Part shown: positions 45,598-57,532 of the stretch, piece after piece
Position numbering within the stretch: the first letter of the stretch is position 1
Layout: each line of letters starts with the position of its first letter
NCBI RefSeq assembly: GCF_018873765.1
Contig: NC_057925.1
Span: 4,599,568 to 4,663,567 of the forward strand
Length of the DNA: 64,000 bases
DNA from: Telopea speciosissima
Lineage: Eukaryota > Streptophyta > Magnoliopsida > Proteales > Proteaceae
Reading direction: 5' to 3'
Position numbers and translations under genes: made by a program
The notes under the pieces: generated by a model
What the model was told of the DNA's origin: nothing
The model's database searches: none
What the model saw: only the letters and a program-made list of their open reading frames with translations

Positions 45598-47300
45598 ATC
45601 CAGTTGCCGACTGTGGATCTAGACCCTACTCCTCCTGGTAAGATTTCTCCTTCCGACCAACCTATTGCTTATCGCAAAGGTACTAGGACTTGGCACTCAG
45701 CATCCCATTTCCCATTTTGTTTCTTATAGTTCTCTTTCTCCATCTTTTCGTGCATTTGTGTCCTCTGTTTCTATTCCTAAAAATTGGCAGGAAGCTTACA
45801 CAGATGGAAAGTAGAAGGTAGCAATGTTGGAAGAAATGAGAACATTGAAAAAAAATAATACTTGGGATCTTGTAGATCTTCCTCTAGGGAAACGACCAAT
45901 GGGATGTAAATGGGTGTTTGTGGTCAAACAGAAGGTTGATGGGACTGTGGATCGATATAAGGCACGCCTGGTTGCAAAGGGCTTTACCCAAACTTATGGA
46001 GTTGATTATCAGGAGACCTTCGCATCAGTGGCTAAACTCAATACTGTAAGAGTGTTATTGTCATGCGCTCTAAATCTTGGGTGGGATCTTCAGCAGTTGG
46101 ATGTGAAGAATGCCTTCCTCCATGGAGAGCTCGAGGAAGAGGTATATATGGATATTCCACCAGGCTTCTCTGATGATAAGACCAAGGGCAAGGTCTGTAA
46201 ATTGAAGCGTGCTCTTTATGGGTTGAAACAGCCACCTAGAGCTTGGTTCGACAGGTTTCACAAGGCAATGCTTTCAGTGGGCTATAAGAAAAGCAATGCT
46301 GATCATACACTGTTCATCAAACGAGTTGGTGATAAGGTAACTATTCTCATAGTCTATGTTGATGATATTGTTATAACCGGAGATGATGTTGATGAGATCA
46401 AGAAATTAAAGCACTTCCTTGGCCATGAGTTTGAAATAAAGGATCTGAGAACTCTAAAATATTTTCTAGGGATAGAAGTTGCTCAATCTTTAAAGGGCAT
46501 CTTCCTTTCTCAAAGGAAATATATCCTAGATTTGTTGTTCGAAACAGGGATGTTAGGGTGTCATCCCACAGATACTCCCATGGAAGCTACTGCAAGGCTT
46601 AAGGAGAAAGAAGGTGAACCAGCGGACAAAGGTCGCTATCAGAATTGGTTGGCAAGCTAATCTACCTCTCTCATACACGGCCAGATAGCTGTTGCAGTTA
46701 GTCTAGTGAGCCAATTTATGCATGATCCTTATTCTTCTCATATTGAGGCAGTTATTCGCATTCTTCGGTATTTAAAGTCTGCTCCTAGAAAAAAAATACT
46801 TTTATCTCCCAATGGCCATCTGAAAGGTGAAGCTTACACTGATGCTGATTGGGTTGGCTCTACTGACAGGAAATCCATCTTTGGATATTGCTCTTTTGTG
46901 GGTGGGAATCTTGTCACACGGCGTAGCAAGAAGCAGAATGTTGTGGCAAGATCCAGTGTTAAAGCTGAATTCCGTGCTATGGCACAAGGAATCTGTGAGT
47001 TGCTATGGCTTAAAGGGTTGTAGCAAGACATTGGAGTTGCTGTCCATCTTCCCATGATGCTATATTGTGACAACAAGGCTGCCATTAGCATCACTCATAA
47101 CCCTATCCAGCATGATCGTACCAAGCATGTTTAAGTTGACCAACATTTCATTAAGGAGAAGATTGAAGCTGGTCTCATCTGTGTTCCCTTTGTGAAGTCT
47201 GCTGACCAGCTAGCCGATGTGTTCACTAAAGGGTTGAGTAGCAAAGTTTTCTGTCCTGTTTTAGTCAAGTTGGGCATGTGTGACATATATGCACCAACTT
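45598..47300 (+). pseudogene. F pol, RT-RNase H, broken
   Basis: Resumes after K with the linker, then RT from about 45824 (NNTWDLVDLP, KARLVAKGFTQTYGVDYQET, QLDVKNAFLHGELEEEVYMD). The YVDD lies at 46355-46366. RT is open to 46660, one of the longest surviving frames of the nest. Frame breaks follow near 46650 and 46690. RNase H (YTDADWVGS, RSSVKAEFRAMAQG) has a TAG near 47021-47023. The purine tract is at 47301-47309. Confidence 0.92.
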
Positions 47301-47309
47301 GAGGGGGAG

Positions 47310-47501
47310 TGCTGGTTGTATAGGACAGAATACCGTCGGGGGTATTCTGGTCCTTTTGTTCCCTTTTTATTTTGCTTTGTATTGAGTAGGTTATGAGGGA
47401 CAGAATTGTCCATGTAATTTGTCTTCTAATTTTATAAATACATTGCTTGGGATTAGCCTTTGAGCATCCAAGCCTTATTCCTTAAGTCAGATTTGTTAAC
47501 A
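47310..47501 (+). repeat. 3' LTR of F
   Basis: 192 bp, about 91% identical to 36628-36819. Confidence 0.93.
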
Positions 47502-50500
47502 CAACCAATCTCTGATATTGTCCCTATTCCACTGGGTCATCAGTCTTACTAGTGAGATGAGCATTCGCTTCAAGAGGAGTATATAAAGGTCTACAACTCA
47601 ACATCCCTGTCTCAGATAGGAGGTCAAGGGTATATTTCTGTTTAGATAGAAAGATACCCTTGATAGAGCGAGCAACTGCAATGCCAAGAAAATACCACAA
47701 CTTACCTACGTCCTTGATCTCAAACTCTTGACCAAGGTAAGTCTTTAGGTGAGATTTTCCTCTGTCACCCCCAGTGACAACAATGTCATCAACATACACA
47801 ATGAGGATAGCAATCTTGGTGCCAGTTAATGAACAGGGTGTGATCAATAATGCTTTGCATGTAATCTACAGACAGCATAGCTTTATGGAATCTCCCAAAC
47901 CAAGCACAGAAAGACAGCTTTAGCCCACACAAAGCTCTCTTGAGCTTAAAAGCCTTTCCCTTAGTTTTCTGGCATGAGAAACCATGAGGGATTTCCATGT
48001 ACACCTCATTTTCCAGTTCACCATGAAGAAATGCGTTCTTGACATCAAGTTGTTGCAAATCTCATCCTAGATTCATAGCACAAGAAAGAATCACACGGAT
48101 GGTAGTCATTTTTGCAACTGATGCGAAAGTCTCCTGGTAATCCAAACCATAAGTCTAGGTAAATCCTCTTGCAACCAGCCTAGCCTTTTATCGGTCTACT
48201 ATCCCATTCATATTTTGCTTTACAGTAAAAACCCACTTACAACTCACAGTCCTTTTCTGAGGAGGAAGAAAGACCAAATCTCAAGTACTATTCTTTCCAA
48301 GGCTTGCATTTCTTTAATCATGGCTGCCTTCCACTGCGGTTCTATGATACCTTCCTGCCAATTCTGAGGAATGGAAATGGAAGACAAGGAAGACACAAAG
48401 ATATGATATGAAGGAGAAAGAGAGTTGTACGAAACCACCTTAACAATAGGGTGTTGAGTACAAGATCTCGTTCCCTTTCGAAAAGCAATAGGTAAGTCAA
48501 GAGATGGGTCAAAATTAATAGGAGAATTAAAGTAGTATTACCTGATTGAGAGTTGTAACGTGGATCAGGAGATAACAACTAGCTAGGTGGTGGTGTAGGT
48601 GTCACAAGAGCCACTGAGGTGTCTATTTGTTGCTCATGATGACGACGGGCATAAACTTTCATGGGCAGATGAACGTGAACAGGAGAAGACTCCCCCTAAA
48701 CTGAAGGGACTGAAGGAGAGGAGTTAGAGCCAAGTATAGGCACAACTGGAGGCACATCTTCACCAAACAAAGAAAACTCTCCCCCCCCCCCCCATGAAGA
48801 GGTGTTGGAGAGTAATAGGCAATAGACTAATGGAATACAACATCCATAGAAACAAAGACCAAACGAGAAGGGGGTGATAGCACTTGTAGCCATTCTAGGT
48901 AGCAGAGCAACCAATGAAAACACACTTAAGTCCTCAGTGATCTAGCTTTCCATGAAGATGATGGTTTCGGACAAAACAGACACATCCGAAGACTTTAAGA
49001 GGGATAAGAAAAGTGGAAGAACCCTGGAGAATCTCAACCGGAGCCTTGAAGTCAAGGACACAAGTCAGCATCCAATTGATGAGATAAGCAGCAGTGAGTA
49101 CAGCTTCACTCCAATACTGAGGGGGAACATTCGTCTCAAACATAAGAGTAAGGGTCACTTCCAACAAATGCCTATTTTTGCGTTCAGCCACACCATTCTG
49201 AGACAGTGTATCAATGCAACTGGTCTGATGGATGATCTCCTGAGTAGCAAGATAAGGGTGAAAGGAACCCTCAAGATATTCCCTACTATTGTCACTGCGG
49301 AGAATTTTGATGGTAGAGTTAAACTAGGTATGGACCATGGTATGGAAAAGCTGAAACAATGAAACACTTCACTCTTTTGATGCATCAAATAAATCCAAGT
49401 GACCAGTGTATAACAGTCAATAAAAGTCACAAACCAACAATAACCAGTAATAGAAGGATAACGGACATCATAGTGAATTAACATAAAAGGAGAAGAACTT
49501 CTATTATTCAAATTGGAATAAGTTGCACGAGTTTGTATGGCTAAAACACAAGCATCACAAAAGAAATCCGATTACAATATTGAAATAAACTAGGAAAAGT
49601 TTTAGCCCAAGTGCCAACAGGGAGATGGCCTAAATGCCTATGCCAAAGAAGTATCTCAGAAGATACTGAAGGAGAACCAGTCTGATGAGCTTGACCCACT
49701 GAAGATATGTCATCATCAAGCAAATAAAGACCACCATGCACCCTACACAACAATTCTTTTCCCTGTCATTAGATCCTGAAAAACATAGTGAGAAAGGAAA
49801 AAAGGTCATTTTACAATTCAGGTCAGTGGTAGACGACTGATAGAAAGAAGGTTAGTAGAAAAATCCGAAACATGAAGAACAAATGCCAAAGTTAAAAAGG
49901 GAGAATAAGTGATAAAACCCTTCCCAGAACAGTGGAAAGAGAACCATCAGTCACTATAACTTTGTCTTTAACAGAACAAGGGGAATACCGAAAAAAGAGA
50001 CTAGAAGAGCCAGTCATATGATTAGTGGCACCAGAGTCAATAATCCAAGGACGAGAGACAACCGATGCACAATGACCTCCAAAAGTAATACCTGAGTAGG
50101 CAAGGTGAGAGTCAAGAGAAAACTAGAGTAGATGTAGAGGCGAAAGCGAGAGCAGTGGAAGGCTCCAAGCGAGCCATCAAACGCCTAAGCATAGCAAGCT
50201 CATCCTGAGAAAGAGAGGTATTGGTACTATCAGGAGCCGGTTCAGAAGCCTTTGTGTAATGTGCAGCCTAGGACGATCGACCATGGCTACGACCTTGTGA
50301 AGAAGAAGAAGTAAGACAGCCATGTAGTTTCTAGCAGATTCCTTGGTATAACATTCCTTACCATAGTAGCCACACCTGACTGGTTCCCTATCATAGAAGG
50401 CACGATCAATAGAGCGATCACTGGATCGAGGGGGACCACCTTTAGGCTTAGTGGACCTAGAGAGTAAAGCAGATCGGTCTTGAGTATTCTATAGCATCGC

Positions 50501-51003
50501 ATTACAACGGCTGTCCTCTAACTGAATCAACGAGTAAGACTGCTCCAAAGTAGGGAAAGGGTCCTGACTAAGTACTTGGGCACGAATCTGATCATATTCA
50601 ACATTCAGCCTAGCTAGAAAATCATAAACCCGAAACTTATCTTCCCGTTTCTTGAAGGCAATCACATCAGTAGTACAGGTTGTCTGAAAAGTAGCATAGA
50701 AATCAAGCTCCTGCTACAGACTTCGCAGCTCGGCATAGTATTGGGAAAGTGTTTAGTCCTTCTACTTGGTTTCATGAAGCTTCTTATGCAACTCACAAAC
50801 CATTAAAAGATAACCTCAAGCAATCTAAGGTTGCATAGAGTTGATGAGGAAGTCTATCACCAGGGAGTTATCAGAAAACCACTTCCTCTGTGAAGCATAA
50901 GCAACAGTAGGCCTTGCAGTGTCACCCATCAAATAACCCGTATAGCCACGGGAATCAATGGGGAGATAACAGGAGCGAGACCACATCAAGTAGTTGCTCC
51001 CAT
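47502..51003 (-). pseudogene. E gag-protease-integrase-RT, broken
   Basis: Read right to left on the minus strand. Gag (LDGSNYLMWSRS near 51003-50965) is followed by a degraded zinc knuckle near 50370-50330. The protease region is near 50040-50010. Integrase has the HLGH and WHRHL text near 49680-49600 and MAERKNRHLLE at 49191. RT covers about 48440-47520, with QQLDVKNAFLHGELENEVYM near 48058 and YVDD at 47796-47785. Many stops and shifts interrupt it, more than in the younger elements. A C run lies at 48781-48792. The text ends at CAACC (47502-47506), where F entered. Confidence 0.88.
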
Positions 51004-51491
51004 TAATGGGGGAGGGAAAGAAAGGAAGGAAATCAGAATTGCAGGGGGAAAAGAGAAGAAGCAGTAGGAGAAGAAGAAGAGGGGGGGAGAGAGAGAGGAG
51101 AGACTTAAAGAAAGAAGAAGACTCCAACGATTCTGCATTTTTTATTTTCTGTTACTGTTCTACCTATTCTGTAGGCTATTACATATTTAAATAGCAAAAT
51201 AAAGGGGTGGTTACAAGTATGGGGAGGGAAATAAGGTTGCTGTCCAAATTTGGACAGCAATCCAAAACCGTGGAGGGAAAGGGTGGAGGGGAAGAATAGG
51301 GGAGGAAGTTACAACTTACAACTAAAACAGTTTTGTAACTTCTAAAAAGAAAACAGAAAAAAAACTGCCTGCAGAAAAAAACTACCTATTTAAAATTCAA
51401 AATATCTAGCAACACAAGACTTAAACGAAAGAAATAAAATAAAATCAAAGATCTTCATATGCTGATGTGGATGATGGCTGACATGGCTACT
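51004..51491 (-). repeat. 3' LTR of J, part split by H
   Basis: Matches 57533-58018 at about 94-95% by eye. The remainder of this LTR is 57102-57273. Confidence 0.82.
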
Positions 51492-51569
51492 TGTTAGTTA
51501 TATTGGGCCAGAATACTGTGGGATGAACTAATCATCCAAGCATTAACCTAATTCAAATCTGTTTCTACA
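51492..51569 (+). repeat. 5' LTR of H, internally deleted
   Basis: It reads TGTTAGTTATATTGGGCC, then jumps from ACTGTGGG to ATGAACTAATCATCC and ends TTTCTACA. The deleted middle would hold the promoter region. Two differences from the 3' LTR in the aligned part. Confidence 0.92.
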
Positions 51570-52410
51570 TGGTATCAGAGCAGATTTCGAACTAGGGGCA
51601 CCAATTTTTCTCGTTTTTTGTTCTTCTTTCTCTCTCGATCTTCTTCTCTTCTAGTTCCCTCCTTCTTCTCCCTTGTTCTTCATTCCCATATAGGGCAGCA
51701 CTGATGAGGTAATCATGCGATCCAGTTGCTGCCCCCATTACCTCATTTATGACTTATAATTCTGTTCGATAGACTCCAATCAACACTGCTGCGATATTGG
51801 TTCTTCAGTTCCTTCTTGGAGATTGCTTCTTCATCAGATACAAGGGTTCCTCTCCTCTCTTTGAAGACCAGAAGCTGCTGCAGAATTGTTGTTTTATTGG
51901 TTCAGAAATTATTCCTCAAGATTGAAGACTTCCTTGAGATCGATTCCTCCATTATCAGGGTTTTTTCAAAAACCCTGACATCTATCGATCTTAGGGTTAT
52001 TGCTGCCCACTGTTGCTGATTTTTTGCAGGTGTTTTCTTCACTTATAAGGGCTCCTTCGACAGCTATATCAACTTCTACAGATCTGTTTTTTGGTGTGTG
52101 AAGACCTTGAGATCGATCTCATCATTACAGGGTTTTTTAAACCCTAATTCTATCGATATTGGGCTGCTGCACCTGTTTTTTTGGATCTGATTTTTTCTCC
52201 AGATGTGTTTCTCTTATTAAGGACTTCTCTACCTCAGTTTTTCAGCGACTTTGATATTATTTATTGCAGCCTAGGCTCATCCATCGATTCCATCACTTTA
52301 GGGTTTTGTTCAAAACCCTAAAAACCATAATCGATCAAGGTTCTTTTTGGCTGCTGGTTCTATTTGTTTGGGACTTTACTTGAAGTTGTTTGGCCTTCTC
52401 TGCTGCCGGT

Positions 52411-54810
52411 ATGGGTGACTCTACCAACTCTACTGCTACTTCTGTTCATGATGGCAATCACAAGACGGATTATCACAGCTTTCCACCTAACCCCATCAAA
52501 CTGGATGGCTCAAATTACCTTCTGTGGTCCAGATCAGCCTCCTTTGCCATTGCTGGCCATGGCCTCACTGACCATATTGATGGCACTATTGTTAAGCCTA
52601 GTGATAAAGGCCCTGATTAGACTAAGTGGCTGGCCAATAATGGTGTTCTCATGTCCTACCTCATAGGCTCTATGACTTCAGCTTTACAGCATAATTTCTT
52701 CTTCTGGATACTGCCGACCAGATATGGGCTGCTTGCAAGGAGACCTACGGACAGCTTGGCAATGATGCCCAGGTTTATGAAATTCGAAAGAAGGTCCTTC
52801 ACACTACTCAGGGGGAGCTTTCTGTTTCGGACTACTATGCTTCTCTCCGCAGCTTGTGGCAACAGTTGGATCATTACTCTGATTTTCACCCCTCTACAGC
52901 TGCTGATATTGCCTCTTATAAGAAACATGTGGACAAGATCAGAGTCTATGATTTTTTAGCTGGTTTGAATATGGAGTATGATCCCATTCGTGTTCAAGTG
53001 TTGGGCCATACACCTTTTCCCACACTTGAACAATCTTATGCATTGGTTTCTTCTGAGGAGAACCGTAGGGCTGCCATGTTACATCCTCCTATTACTGACA
53101 GATCTGCTCTCAAGGTTACTGCCCCCATCACTCCTAGACCTATTGGCACTGCTTCTCCTGGTGATTCTACTACAGGGACTGTTGTTTGTGAGCACTGTCA
53201 CAAACCATATCACACCAAGGAGAGGTGCTGAAAACTTCATGGGAAACCAGCTGACTTTGAAGCAAAACGGGCTGCCAAGACCAAGAACAAGACAAAGCCT
53301 AAGGCCCATCGGTGAGGCTGACACTACGGACCCTACTACGACCCTGGTCTATCCCAGGATGAGCTACGAGGCATTTCGACGTATCTCGAGGTCTTCCGCT
53401 GCTGCTGCCTCTACTACATCAGCTATTGCCAATTCTTCCGCTCATTCAGGTTCACACTTTGCCCGATCAGGTATTCCTTTTGGCGGTCATTGTGTTTCTG
53501 TAGCTTCCCATCCTTGGATCATAGATTCTGGGGCTACAGATCATATGACTGGTTCCTCTAGTTTGTTTCATCGATACTCTCCTAATTCTGGGAAGGACAA
53601 GGTCAAGGTAGCTGATGGTTCTCTTTCATCTATCTCTGGAAAGGGAATCATCAACTGCACTTCCTCCCTTCCATTAACTTCTGTTTTGCACATTTCTAAT
53701 TTTACTACTAACCTTCTTTCCATTAGTAGTATTACTCGTGATCTTAACTGCAAAGTTACTTTCTTTCCTTCTCATTGTGTGTTTCAGGATCTGGCCTCTG
53801 GGAAGACGATTGGATTGGGTAAAGTGCACGGTGGGCTATACCTACTTGATGATGGTCGCTTCTCTCCACCACCATTACCTTCTCCACTACAACAGAACTC
53901 CATGGTCTCTTCTGAACTCTACCAGTGGCACTCTAGGTTAGGTCACCCCCCTTTAGGAATTTTAGCACATTTCTTTCCTAGTTTGGTCACCCTACATACT
54001 AAGGATGACTTTTTTTGTGAGGCGTGTGTTCTGGCCAAACAGACACGTTCAAATTATCCTATTTCAAATAAAAGAAGTTCTTCTTGTTTTGAGTTAGTGG
54101 ATTCTGATGTTTGGGGCCCTAATCATAAACCCTCTATTTCTGGCCATCGGTGGTTTGTATCTTTCATTGATTGTCATTCTAAGAACACATGGGTCTATCT
54201 CTTGCACACCAAAAATCAAGTTTTTTCATGCTTTCAACACTTTCATAAAATGGTCCAAACTCAGTTCCAGGCTACTCTCAAAATATTGAGAAGTGATAAT
54301 GGAACAGAGTATAGAGAATCACAATTTCAAAACTATTTGGCTGACCATGGAATCATTCATCAGACTAGTTGTGTTGATACCCCTGCCCAGAATGGTGTGG
54401 CAGAAAGGAAAAACCGCCACTTGTTAGAAATGGCCAGAGCATTAATGTTTACGAGGAATGTCCCGTCTCAATATTGGGGGGATGCGGTTATCACGGCAGC
54501 CTATCTCATCAATAGGCTGCCATCTCGGGTACTTCACTCCCGTAGCCCCTCTGATGTTTTAATTGGCCATTCCTCCTTTATTGTGCCTCCCAAGGTGTTT
54601 GGTTGTGTGTGTTATGCTCGAGATACTAAATCTCCCAGCAAACTTGACCCTCGAGGACTCCGTTGTATTTTTTTGGGTTATTCTCCAACCCAGAAAGGCT
54701 ATAAATGTTACCATCCCCCTTCCCGCCGTACCATGGTTAGCATGGATGTTGTTTTCCATGAGTCCCTTTCTTATTATTCTTCGCCACCTCTTCGGGGAGA
54801 GTCTTGGTGA
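52411..54810 (+). pseudogene. H gag-protease-integrase, broken
   Basis: Gag opens at ATG 52411 (MGDSTNSTATS) with a stop at 52618-52620 (TAG for CAG). After frame breaks, gag continues at 52854-53231 with CEHCHKPYHTKERC, where TGA replaces the Trp after the knuckle. The long frame to 54810 then carries the protease DSGATDHMTG (GAT at 53524), the integrase WHSRLGHP and core (DSDVWGP), PAQNGVAERKNRHLLEMARA, and the linker start. The integrase part looks largely intact. Confidence 0.92.
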
Positions 54811-56893
54811 AGATGTGGCTTTCGAGATTCCTCTACCGAGGAGCCTCGGCTGTCCACCCTCTTTACCACCCACAGCTGCTGTCAGCCCCTTTTGGATGCT
54901 TCCCATCCACCCTTGGATGCTGCCCATCCTACTTTGGAGACCTCCCAACAACCTCTGGCTGTTCCTCCCTCACCCAATGGAAATCCTTTACAGGGGGAGA
55001 CCATAGAAAATAGTGTTGTTAATATTCCTACTCAAGGGGAGCAGACTCCGGTCCAGAGAACTATTGGTGAATTTCAGAAGAGAATTGACAACTCCAACAT
55101 GACCACCTATACAAGGGGAAGGTCCACAAGAGGGCAGTTGCATCCCACTATAGCACTAGTACCCATCCAATTGCCGGCTCCAGACACAGATCCTACATCT
55201 CCTGGTAATCCATCTCCTTCCGACCTACCTATTGTACTTCACAAAGGTACTAGGACTTGCACTTTACATCCCATATCTCATTTTGTTTCGTATAACTCTC
55301 TTTCTCCCTCTTTTCGTGCATTTGTATCTTCTCTTTCCTCTGTTTTGGTTCCTAGAAATTGGCAGGAAGCATCTATTGATGGAAAGTGGAAGACAGCAAT
55401 GTTGGAATAAATGAGAGCACTACACAAAAATAATACGTGGGATCTTGTGGCTCTTCCTCCAGGGAAAAAACCAGTGGACTGTAGATGGGTCTTCGTAGTT
55501 AAACAGAAGGTTGATGGTTCGGTGGACAGGTACAAGGCACGTTTGGTTGCAAAGGGATTAACTCAGACTTATGGAGTTGACTATCAGGAGACCTTTGCAC
55601 CAGTGGCAAAGCTCAACACTGTCAGGGTGTTATTATCTTGTGCTGCAAATCTTGGGTGGGATCTTCAGCAGTTAGATGTCAAAAATGCCTTTCTCCATGG
55701 GGAGCTTGAGGAGGAGGTATATATGGACATTCCACCTGGTTTCTCTGATGACAGGACTAAGGGTAAGGTTTGTAAATTGAAGCGTGCCCTTTATGGCTTG
55801 AAGCAGTCACCCAGGGCCTGGTTTGGCAGATTTCATAATGCTATGATTTCAGCAGGTTACAAGCAGAGCAATGCTGATCACACTTTGTTTATCAGATGAC
55901 TTAGTGACAAGGTTACTCTTCTCGTAGTCTATGTGGATGATATTGTGATCACTGGTAATGATGATGCTGCAATCAGGGATTTGAAAATTCTTCTTGGCCG
56001 TGAGTTTGAGGTCAAAGATCTTGGTCCCCTAAAATATTTTCTATGGATAGAAATTGCTCGATCTTCAAAGGGCATCTTTCTTTCTTAAAGAAAATATGTC
56101 CTTGATCTATTGACTGAGACAGGGCTACTTGGCTTTCATCCTTCAGATACTCCTATGGAAGCTACTACAAAACTTAGGGAGAAAGAGGGTGAGCCGGTTG
56201 ACAAGGGTGCCTATCAGCGGTTAGTAGGCAAACTAATCTACCTTTCCCACACACGCCCTGACATTGCGATTCTTTGTGAGTTTGGTGAGTCGAGTTCATG
56301 CATGATCCATATTCCTCTCATATGGATGCGGTCCGTCGTATTTTGAGGTACTTAAAGTCTGCTCCAGGAAAGGGAATTCTTCTATCTGCCAATGGTCACT
56401 TGAGGTTGAAGCCTATACTGATGCCGATTGGGCTGGTTCTCCTGACAGGAAATCTATCTCTAGCTACTGTTCCTTTGTGGGTGGAAACCTTGTCACATGG
56501 CGGAGCAAAAAGCAGAATGTTGTGGCAAGGTCTAGTGCTGAAGCCGAATTCCGTGCAATGGCACAAGGAATTTGTGAACTTCTGTGGCTTAGAGGGTTAT
56601 TGCAGGATATTAGTGGTGCTGTCCATCTTCCAATGATGCTTTATTGTGACAATAAAGCTGTCACAATAAAGCGGCCATTAGTATTGCTCATAACCCTGTC
56701 CAGCATGATCGCACGAAACATGTGGAGGTTGACCGACATTTCATCAAGGAGAAGCTTGAAGCTGGCCTTGTTTGTGTTCCCTTTGTGAAGTCTTCTGATC
56801 AGCTAGCTGATGTGTTCACTAAGGGATTGAGTAGCAAGCTGTTTCATCCTATCTTAGTCAAGTTGGGCATGCATGATATATATGCTCCAACTT
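54811..56893 (+). pseudogene. H pol, linker-RT-RNase H, broken
   Basis: The linker continues in another frame (54892-55410) to a TAA at 55408-55410. RT runs from 55411 (NNTWDLVALPPGKKP, QQLDVKNAFLHGELEEEVYM) to a TGA at 55897-55899. The YVDD follows at 55930-55941. A TAA near 56088 stands for Gln. In RNase H a 14-base direct repeat (TGTCACAATAAAGC) at about 56657-56670 shifts the frame inside the DNKAAI motif. Not functional as it stands. Confidence 0.9.
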
Positions 56894-56902
56894 GAGGGGG
56901 AG

Positions 56903-57096
56903 TGTTAGTTATATTGGGCCGGAATACCGTGGGGGTATTCTGGACTTTTTTCCTTTATTATTTGTTAGTTTCTTATGTGGTTTAATCCCACATTGCTTAT
57001 GTAATTATTTTTACTATTTCATTATAGTTATAAATACAATGTGCTTGGGATGAACTAATCATCCAAGCATTAACCTAATTCAAATCTGTTTCTACA
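56903..57096 (+). repeat. 3' LTR of H
   Basis: 194 bp, full length, with a TATA-like GTTATAAATACAA near 57027-57039. Confidence 0.93.
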
Positions 57097-57101
57097 CTAC
57101 T

Positions 57102-57273
57102 GATGTGGACGGCTGACGTGGCTGCTGATGTGGCATGAGATGCTGACATGGCAAGGTGCTGATATGTCATTCCTGATGGTGTGATCTTCTCTTTCTTTGG
57201 TATTCCTTGAAGGGTTGACCAGATTTTGGTGGAAAAATGCCCTCATCAAGCAGCCCCCAAATGTCCTGCATCA
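57102..57273 (-). repeat. 3' LTR of J, remaining part
   Basis: Continues the J LTR after H and ends ATGTCCTGCATCA. Matches 58019-58190. Confidence 0.82.
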
Positions 57274-57532
57274 ACTCTCCCTTGCTTTAAAAAAAAACTT
57301 GACCACGAGTTTTATAGAACGGAAGAATCAAATTAGTAACCATCGATGTCAATTTGCGGTCCTCAATCGACCAGTCTCCATTCATGGCAACTTCTGTGTA
57401 GCAGAAAAATAACAAGACAACAGTAACAAGGGAGGGAGGGGGAAGGAAGAAATATAGAGAACCTGGAGAGGAGAAGAGAAGAACAGAATAAGAAGAAGGG
57501 GAAGGGGAGCAGAATTCAAGAAGAAGAAGAAA

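Larger units (their letters stand above)
36628..47501 (+). mobile_element. Copia element F, inserted in E pol
   Basis: LTRs of 192 bp (36628-36819 and 47310-47501) differ at about 17 sites (about 91% identical). The 3' LTR starts TGCTGGTTG; the 5' LTR now starts TACTGGTTG. A perfect CAACC duplication (36623-36627 and 47502-47506) flanks it. The primer site TGGCATCAGAGC is at 36820-36831. Element K sits between its integrase and RT parts; without K, F is about 5.5 kb. The family is that of H. Confidence 0.94.
51492..57096 (+). mobile_element. Copia element H, inserted in the J LTR
   Basis: 5,605 bp flanked by the perfect duplication CTACT (51487-51491 and 57097-57101). The uninterrupted site is seen in the other J LTR near 58014-58018. 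The 3' LTR is 56903-57096 (194 bp). The 5' LTR is 51492-51569 (78 bp) and lacks about 115 bp of the middle of the 3' LTR. The primer site TGGTATCAGAGC is at 51570-51581, and the purine tract GAGGGGGAG ends at 56902. Same family as F. Confidence 0.95.

Noticed and set aside
50825-51127. Frame with Ser/Leu-rich N-terminus that could pass as a signal peptide joined to gag
   Set aside because: Chimera: the N-terminal part is J LTR sequence (from 51004) read into E gag. The junction is the CCCAT target duplication.
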